In this document: piece by piece, positions 34,044 through 38,730 of the stretch
Layout of the letters: each line of letters opens with the position of its first letter
Numbering within the stretch: the stretch's first letter is position 1
Source: Pseudolactococcus raffinolactis NBRC 100932
GTDB lineage: Bacteria; Bacillota; Bacilli; Lactobacillales; Streptococcaceae
Length of the DNA: 38,730 nt
Assembly (NCBI RefSeq): GCF_001591765.1
Contig: NZ_BCVN01000016.1
Span: forward strand, 1 to 38,730
Direction of reading: 5' to 3'
The notes under the pieces: generated by a model
Database searches by the model: none
What the model was told of the DNA's origin: nothing
The model's input: only the letters and a program-made list of their open reading frames with translations
Made by a program: the position numbers and the translations under genes

Positions 34044-34057
34044 TGTAAACGATTTCA
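34044..34057 (+). promoter_or_regulatory. Catabolite-responsive element (cre), CcpA site
   Basis: TGTAAACGATTTCA matches the consensus TGWAANCGNTNWCA at every position. It begins at the predicted transcription start, a place where CcpA normally represses. Confidence 0.75.
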
Positions 34058-34084
34058 GAAAAAGATGAGTTTTTTCTGAAAGTT
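34053..34084 (+). promoter_or_regulatory. Leader hairpin and CodY-like box
   Basis: TTTCAGAAAAA (34053-34063) pairs with TTTTTCTGAAA (34071-34081). The second arm, with flanks (34070-34084), differs from the CodY box consensus AATTTTCWGAAAATT at three positions. The first arm overlaps the cre site. Confidence 0.35.
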
Positions 34085-34161
34085 TATCTATACCAAAATT
34101 AAATTTAGGGCGAGTATCACGATCAACTTGATTGGTGAACTTAAAAAAGGAGGCCTATCTC

Positions 34162-35286
34162 ATGAAAAAATCAAAAATCATCTCACTTTTAGCAGTTTCT
34201 GCATTATCAGTGACATTCCTGACAGCTTGTGGTGGTTCAGACGACAAAAAAGCAGAAGACAAAACGACGGATTCAGCTAAAACTGCTGAAGCTTTCACTG
34301 GTGCCACTCAAGGAACAGATAGTTTTGATACTTTGTCAAAAGGTTTCGCAGCTAATGGTGCTTGGTTAAATGCGGCGACAAAAGATATCGATGCATCTGA
34401 CAAAGTCTTGACAGTCGAAGGTTTATTTGCAGGAGATGGTCAAGTCAACCGTGAACTTGCCCTTTACAAATCAGGTGCTGATCATAAACCAGAAAAAACT
34501 TATACCTTGACAGTTAAAAAATTAGTTGTGAAGTCACCAGGTTTTGCTATTGCACAAGGAACTGTTAAAGGAGATGTTTATGTCAATGCAACTGGCTTCA
34601 AGTTTGAAGGTACTGGTAAAATTGATGGGAATCTAATTTTTGCTTCTGAAGATTTGAAAACAGCTTATGAAGCACTTGATGCTGCTGATAAAGGTAGTGT
34701 AACAGGAGAAGTGAAAGTTGAAGCTTCTGATGTTACAGCTGTTAAACCAGGTGCGATTACTGTTGCTACTAAAGGTGGCGCAATCAGCTACGATAAAGTT
34801 TCTGACGTTAAAACAGGCGCAACTCATGGCACTGAAAAATTTGCTGACTTAGCTGATACAATGGGTAAAGATGGTGCATGGCTCGGTGCAGCAACTGCTG
34901 ATATTGATGCTGCTGACAAAACTTTGACAATCGATGGGACTTTCCTTGGCTCTAAAGGTGAAATTGCTCGTAAAGTCGGTCTTTATACACAAAATGACAA
35001 ACACCAAGTCACTAAAACATTTACAGTGACTGTTAAGAAAGTCGTTGTTAATTCACCATTTACTGTAATTTCTAACGGTGGTATCAAAGGTGATGTCTAT
35101 GTAACTAAATCAGCGATTGGTTTTGCTGCCCAAAATGGTAAAGATGTAGATGGCAAACAAGTCACTGCTAAAATTGATGGTAACCTCTACTTTGCGACAC
35201 AAGATCAACTTGATGCTTATAACAAATTAGACACAACAGCTAAATACGACGTCACTGGTAAAACAGAAGTCAAAGCAGCTGAATAA
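34162..35286 (+). CDS. Lipoprotein with two tandem copies of an unrecognised domain
   Basis: 374 residues from ATG 34162, 9 bp after AAAGGAGG. A lipoprotein signal peptide ends with the lipobox LTAC (Cys23), then a charged linker (24-43). Two homologous modules follow, about 47-185 and 218-371. Each has the order TGAT-GT-(D/E)F-L, GAWL-AAT-DIDA-DK-LT(V/I)-G-F, a Lys/Thr strand VTVKK-VV-SP, a GxxKGDVYV strand, a GKIDGNL(I/Y)FA strand, and a D-Y-LD helix ending VTG(E/K). The Gly-x-(I/V)-x-Gly-(D/N) repeats suggest a beta-helix-like core. It is exported and anchored to the outer face of the membrane. I do not recognise the family. A consensus-matching cre site at the promoter suggests repression on preferred sugars. 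Confidence 0.85.
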   Translation: MKKSKIISLLAVSALSVTFLTACGGSDDKKAEDKTTDSAKTAEAFTGATQGTDSFDTLSKGFAANGAWLNAATKDIDASDKVLTVEGLFAGDGQVNRELALYKSGADHKPEKTYTLTVKKLVVKSPGFAIAQGTVKGDVYVNATGFKFEGTGKIDGNLIFASEDLKTAYEALDAADKGSVTGEVKVEASDVTAVKPGAITVATKGGAISYDKVSDVKTGATHGTEKFADLADTMGKDGAWLGAATADIDAADKTLTIDGTFLGSKGEIARKVGLYTQNDKHQVTKTFTVTVKKVVVNSPFTVISNGGIKGDVYVTKSAIGFAAQNGKDVDGKQVTAKIDGNLYFATQDQLDAYNKLDTTAKYDVTGKTEVKAAE

Positions 35287-35309
35287 GTTTAGAAAACTGA
35301 AGTCTACTC

Positions 35310-35336
35310 AAAAAACGTCTTTCTGGCGTTTTTTTG
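35310..35336 (+). terminator. Terminator of the lipoprotein gene
   Basis: AAAAACG/CGTTTTT stem with a 9-base loop and a T-rich tail. Confidence 0.75.
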
Positions 35337-35351
35337 TTAGTCACTAATTTC

Positions 35352-35381
35352 ATGCCTTGATGTAAAAAAATAAGGCATTTT
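35352..35381 (+). terminator. Second terminator-like hairpin
   Basis: ATGCCTT/AAGGCAT around an A-rich 13-base loop, followed by TTTTTAT. It lies just before the next promoter. Confidence 0.45.
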
Positions 35382-35383
35382 TA

Positions 35384-35392
35384 TGGTAAAAT
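35384..35392 (+). promoter_or_regulatory. Extended -10 promoter of the sseB-like/cysE/cysS operon
   Basis: TGG-TAAAAT, predicting a leader of about 92 nt. No T-box signature (GGTGG-ACC) is present in the leader. Confidence 0.5.
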
Positions 35393-35491
35393 AGGACTAT
35401 TAATATCAAATAGACCTTTGTCACTTATTGAGCTCCCAATGAAGACTTTGAGAGCGTTCGTAACTGACAAATCAACCAGAAATGAGAAATA

Positions 35492-36274
35492 ATGACTGAT
35501 TACCAATTTAGCCCAGAACTTGATGAACGCCTCCGTGATTTTATTGCCCATTCAGGTAATTTTGTGGCTGATATCGGTTTTGTTCACGCGCTCCATGCTT
35601 ATCCTGTTGTCGGTATTGCAGAACCATTTGCCTTACCGATTGAAGATAAAAATGTGATTCCTGTCTTTACAACCGCAGCAGCACTTGCTAATTTTCAAGA
35701 ACGTGTGACAGAACCATTGACTTTTGTTAATCAACCGTTTATGTCAGTTGTTGACAAGCTATTTGCTCAGGAATTTGATGCCATTGCTTTTAATCTACAG
35801 CCTGCTGGTCAAGATTCTGATAACGCTATTATGTTAGGTAGAAGCGATTTAGTCGCCTTTCTAAATTACTATACAGATGTCTTAAATAAACTTTTAGGGT
35901 CTGCTAGTCAAGGAAAAACAGTGGCAGATCGTTATTACCTCATGCCTGCATTTGTTAGAACAACTGCAGAAGGCGAGACTGCACGTATTTTTGCGACACT
36001 TTCTAAACCGAATGGTGAAAGTTTTGTTCCGGTTTTTAGCAATATTTTGAGTTTTGCCAAATGGTACAACCATGCTGACTTTGGTGTGCCATTTCAAGAG
36101 CATGATGGTTTAGTTTTGGTTTGGCAACTTAAGGACTTGCAAGCGCCAAGTACAGGGATTAATGAACTAGAAGACGTTTTAGGGGTCGCAGTTGACCCCT
36201 TCGATGCGGTAGACTATGAGAAGTCAGTTATCCTTTGGGAAGCTTTAAGCGATTTAGACGGCGCTAATGGTTAA
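35492..36274 (+). CDS. SseB-family protein
   Basis: 260 residues with two SseB-like halves: an N-terminal one with AEPFALPIEDKNVIPVFTTAAALANF (the typical 'value then clamp' pattern) and EFDAIAFNLQP, and a C-terminal one with YYLMPAFVRTTAEGE...IFATLSKPNGESFVPVFSNILSFAKW. The protein is soluble and without a signal peptide. The biochemical role of the family in Gram-positive bacteria is unknown; the name comes from an enterobacterial sulfur-metabolism protein. In streptococci this gene usually lies between pnp and cysE, and here it is likewise followed by cysE. Weak binding site before the ATG. Confidence 0.8.
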   Translation: MTDYQFSPELDERLRDFIAHSGNFVADIGFVHALHAYPVVGIAEPFALPIEDKNVIPVFTTAAALANFQERVTEPLTFVNQPFMSVVDKLFAQEFDAIAFNLQPAGQDSDNAIMLGRSDLVAFLNYYTDVLNKLLGSASQGKTVADRYYLMPAFVRTTAEGETARIFATLSKPNGESFVPVFSNILSFAKWYNHADFGVPFQEHDGLVLVWQLKDLQAPSTGINELEDVLGVAVDPFDAVDYEKSVILWEALSDLDGANG

Positions 36275-36332
36275 CAAGATTATCAACATGTCTCGGCATT
36301 TTCGATTAGGGATACAGGAGGTTTAGAACACG

Positions 36333-36926
36333 ATGGGGTTTTGGCAAGAGGCCTTTGAGGCAGTGAAAGAAAATGATCCAGCAGCGCGTTATAATCTGGA
36401 GATACTTTTGACATCTCCCGGCATTAAGGCGCTTGCGGCGCATAAAATTTCGCATTTTTTATGGTGCCATCATTTTAAATTATTGGGTCGGATGCATTCG
36501 CAATTTTGGCGTTTTTTGACGCAGATTGAAATACATCCAGGTGCTGTGATTGAAAATGGTGTGTTTATCGACCATGGCTCGGGTCTTGTTATTGGTGAAA
36601 CGGCGATTGTTGAATCAGGTGCTAAGCTCTATCATGGTGTAACGCTAGGTGGAACGGGTAAGGATACAGGGAAACGTCATCCTAGTATTAGGCGTGGTGC
36701 CTTGATTTCGGCTCATGCCCAATTATTAGGGCCGATTGAGATTGGTGAGAATGCCAGAGTTGGTGCTAGCGCTGTCGTGACAAAAGATGTGCCTGAAGCC
36801 GTGACGGTTGTTGGGGTGCCTGCTAAGATCGTCCGCGTTCATGGCCCAGCAAGTCCTGAACGAGATCGTGTGAAACTAGAAAGTGAACGCCACGTCAGTT
36901 TTTATGACCATATGGGCGGGATTTAG
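36333..36926 (+). CDS. cysE: Serine O-acetyltransferase
   Basis: Acetylates serine with acetyl-CoA to O-acetylserine, the precursor of cysteine. 197 residues, the short Gram-positive form without the long N-terminal helix domain. Helical start AARYNLEILLTSPGIKALAAHKISHFLW, then left-handed beta-helix hexapeptides from IHPGAVIENGVFIDHGSGLVIGETA, with the catalytic Asp-His of FIDHG, and the conserved loop GGTGKDTGKRHP. The C-terminal tail after VGVPAKIV is where cysteine feedback acts in homologues. AGGAGG precedes the ATG. It lies in an operon with cysS, so cysteine synthesis and charging are coupled. Confidence 0.95.
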   Translation: MGFWQEAFEAVKENDPAARYNLEILLTSPGIKALAAHKISHFLWCHHFKLLGRMHSQFWRFLTQIEIHPGAVIENGVFIDHGSGLVIGETAIVESGAKLYHGVTLGGTGKDTGKRHPSIRRGALISAHAQLLGPIEIGENARVGASAVVTKDVPEAVTVVGVPAKIVRVHGPASPERDRVKLESERHVSFYDHMGGI

Positions 36927-36986
36927 TAACGAAAGAGCTTATCGAGATGTTTCTTTTACAGATTGTCTGATAAGCTAGGAGAAAAA

Positions 36987-38360
36987 ATGATTAAACTATA
37001 TAATACCTTAACGCGTGAAAAGGAGGACTTTGTGCCACTTGTTTCAGGTGAGGTTAACATGTATGTCTGTGGCCCAACTGTTTATAACTACATTCATATC
37101 GGGAATGCACGGTCAGTTGTGGCCTTTGATACGATTCGAAAATACCTAGAATACCGTGGTTATAAGGTGAATTTTGTATCCAACTTTACAGATGTAGATG
37201 ATAAAATTATCCAAGCCGCTAAAACGGCCAATATATCAATTGAGAATTTAGTTGAGACTTATATTCAGGCTTTCTTTTCAGACACGCAAGCGCTCGGCGT
37301 TAAACCGGCGACAAGAAATCCGCGTGTACTAGAGTTTATGCCTGAAATCATTGATTTTATTGAAGTATTAGTCGCAAAAGACTTTGCCTATGTGTCAAAT
37401 AATGATGTTTTTTTCCGCGTGAAAAAATTTGCAGACTATGGCCGTTTGGCTAATAAAAATCTAGATGAACTAGAGGCGGGGGCTTCAGGTCGGACAGATA
37501 CAATAGAACTTAATAAGGAAGATCCGCTTGATTTTGCCCTCTGGAAATCAAGCAAGACAGACGAACCTTCATGGGAAAGTCCATGGGGCGCAGGACGTCC
37601 GGGGTGGCACATTGAATGTTCTGTTATGGCGACGAGCATCCTAGGTGATACGATTGATATCCATGGTGGTGGTGCTGATTTAGAATTTCCGCATCATACC
37701 AATGAAATCGCACAATCCGAAGCTAAAACTGGTCATACCTTTGCCAAATATTGGCTCCACAATGGTTTTGTAACGGCAGCAGACGGTGAAAAAATGTCGA
37801 AATCTCTGGGGAACTTTAAAACAGTCCATGAGATGTTACAGGCAGTTGATGGGCAAATTCTCCGCTTTTTCTTGGTGTCACAACACTACCGTAAGCCATT
37901 GGCTTTTAGTGATGACACGGTTAAAGATGCTGAAAATAATCTTAAGAAAATCAAAAATGCCTATGATAAATTAGCTTTTGAAATTGAGAAGAATCCAGTT
38001 GCTGCCCAGATTCCTGATCAGGAAATCGATGGCTTTCGTCAGGATTTCATCAAAGAGATGGACAATGATTTCAATATTTCAAATGGCTTAACTGCTTTTT
38101 ATGAGCTGATCAAGTATGTTAACCAAGGCAATTTTTCTATGGAAGCACAAGCCTTATTTGATGAAATTTTGAGTATTATTGGAATTGCGTTTGCGCCAGC
38201 TGAAATCTTAGATGCTGAGATTGAGCAATTGATTGCTGAACGTCAAATTGCTAGAGAAAATCGAGATTTTGTCTTATCAGATAAAATTCGAGATGATTTG
38301 AAAGCGCAGGGCATTGCCTTATTGGATACGCCAGATGGTGTGAGGTGGACACGTGACTGA
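36987..38360 (+). CDS. cysS: Cysteinyl-tRNA synthetase
   Basis: Charges tRNA-Cys. 457 residues from ATG 36987, chosen because AGGAG lies 6-7 bp upstream and the family starts at about [13 protein letters not shown]. Class I motifs: YIHIGNAR (HIGH), zinc ligands in [17 protein letters not shown] and [10 protein letters not shown], and KMSKSLGN (KMSKS). The C-terminal anticodon-binding domain ends [15 protein letters not shown]. It follows cysE by 60 bp and its stop overlaps the next gene by 8 bp, so cysE-cysS-mrnC form one unit. Confidence 0.97.
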   Translation: MIKLYNTLTREKEDFVPLVSGEVNMYVCGPTVYNYIHIGNARSVVAFDTIRKYLEYRGYKVNFVSNFTDVDDKIIQAAKTANISIENLVETYIQAFFSDTQALGVKPATRNPRVLEFMPEIIDFIEVLVAKDFAYVSNNDVFFRVKKFADYGRLANKNLDELEAGASGRTDTIELNKEDPLDFALWKSSKTDEPSWESPWGAGRPGWHIECSVMATSILGDTIDIHGGGADLEFPHHTNEIAQSEAKTGHTFAKYWLHNGFVTAADGEKMSKSLGNFKTVHEMLQAVDGQILRFFLVSQHYRKPLAFSDDTVKDAENNLKKIKNAYDKLAFEIEKNPVAAQIPDQEIDGFRQDFIKEMDNDFNISNGLTAFYELIKYVNQGNFSMEAQALFDEILSIIGIAFAPAEILDAEIEQLIAERQIARENRDFVLSDKIRDDLKAQGIALLDTPDGVRWTRD

Positions 38361-38730
38361 ATTTAGAGCAGATTTATTAAATGGCATTGCCCTAGCTTAC
38401 TCGGGCGATGCAGTATATGAAGTTTTTGTCCGCGATTATTTGTTGTCACAAGGCATCACGAAACCTGGTGAACTTCAAAGAACTGCGGTCAAGTATGTCA
38501 GTGCCAAAGCGCAAGCATTTCTCATTTCTGAAATGGAAAAAGATGCGATCTTAACAGAGGAAGAACTCACCTATTTCAAGAGAGGTCGTAATGCGCATAG
38601 TAAAACGACGGCCAAAAACACGGATGTTGTCACCTACCGAATCTCGACTGGCTTCGAGGCAATTTTTGGTTTTAATCATTTGACCGGCAAGCATGAGCGG
38701 GTCGCCTTTTTAGCGAATTATTGTATTGAG
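38353..38730 (+). CDS. mrnC: Mini-ribonuclease III, 3' end outside the window
   Basis: RNase III-like enzyme without a double-stranded RNA domain, which trims the ends of 23S rRNA precursors in Firmicutes. 126 codons are visible from GTG 38353, chosen because GAGGTG lies 6-7 bp upstream. The N-terminus [20 protein letters not shown] carries the catalytic Asp in [20 protein letters not shown] and FKRGRNAHS are typical. The family is about 130-140 residues, so only about ten residues should be missing. It overlaps cysS, the standard order in streptococci and bacilli. Confidence 0.93.
   Translation, partial: MTEFRADLLNGIALAYSGDAVYEVFVRDYLLSQGITKPGELQRTAVKYVSAKAQAFLISEMEKDAILTEEELTYFKRGRNAHSKTTAKNTDVVTYRISTGFEAIFGFNHLTGKHERVAFLANYCIE

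Larger units (their letters stand above)
33784..34161. other. 378-bp divergent intergenic region between prs and the lipoprotein gene
   Basis: It holds the prs promoter (33819-33827, minus) and, on the other strand, the lipoprotein promoter, cre site and leader hairpin (34009-34084). The stretch 33850-34005 shows no open frame, repeat or RNA structure that I recognise. Confidence 0.6.

Noticed and set aside
35393-35491. T-box riboswitch for cysteine before the sseB-like/cysE/cysS operon
   Set aside because: No GGTGG-ACC antiterminator sequence, no specifier loop and no terminator between this promoter and the first gene.

Overview
The window looks like a chromosomal segment of a low-GC lactic acid bacterium of the Streptococcaceae, most likely Lactococcus or its Pseudolactococcus relatives (L. 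piscium/raffinolactis type). This is inferred from protein flavour, from streptococcal gene orders (SseB-like protein-cysE-cysS-mrnC; metB-patB; yhaO-yhaN-yhaM) and from the many promoters with an extended -10 box (TGN-TATAAT or TGN-TAAAAT). Nearly all of it is housekeeping chromosome. I see no phage, insertion sequence, CRISPR array, rRNA or tRNA.

Layout. (1) 56-4689, + strand: an exopolysaccharide operon. It holds a UDP-GlcNAc 2-epimerase gene broken by a one-base frameshift, a four-helix membrane protein ending in a degenerate GGDEF domain, a small membrane protein, a processive family 2 glycosyltransferase and a family 8 glycosyl hydrolase. The set resembles bacterial cellulose/beta-glucan synthases controlled by a separate degenerate-GGDEF c-di-GMP receptor. 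Up to three -1 frame breaks suggest that it is decaying. (2) 4848-12742, + strand: histidinol-phosphatase, a secreted coiled-coil/3D-domain protein, rsgA-rpe, and yhaO-yhaN-yhaM (SbcD/SbcC-like proteins and a 3'-5' exoribonuclease). (3) 12805-19538: a TetR regulator (-) divergent from an aldose epimerase and phosphohexomutase pair, then metB-patB for methionine synthesis, then upp and a small unknown gene. (4) 19751-21595: a KimA-type potassium transporter. (5) 21906-25855: an RpiR regulator (-) divergent from a PTS operon (EIICB, HAD phosphatase, EIIA) across a tandemly duplicated promoter/operator. (6) 26087-29521, - strand: zwf, then a three-gene overlapping unit (small protein, UPF0718-type permease, TIGR03943 partner). 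(7) 29858-31054: tuf. (8) 31208-33783, - strand: prs, cysteine desulfurase, DUF1831. (9) 34162-35286: an unrecognised lipoprotein made of two copies of one module, with a consensus-matching cre site at its predicted transcription start. (10) 35492-end: SseB-like protein, cysE, cysS and the start of mrnC.

Most worth following are the polysaccharide operon with its GGDEF-derived sensor (unusual in this family), the duplicated RpiR-type promoter with two matching palindromes, and the two-module lipoprotein with its cre site. Start codons were moved from the longest reading frame where a Shine-Dalgarno sequence or a family N-terminus decided it.
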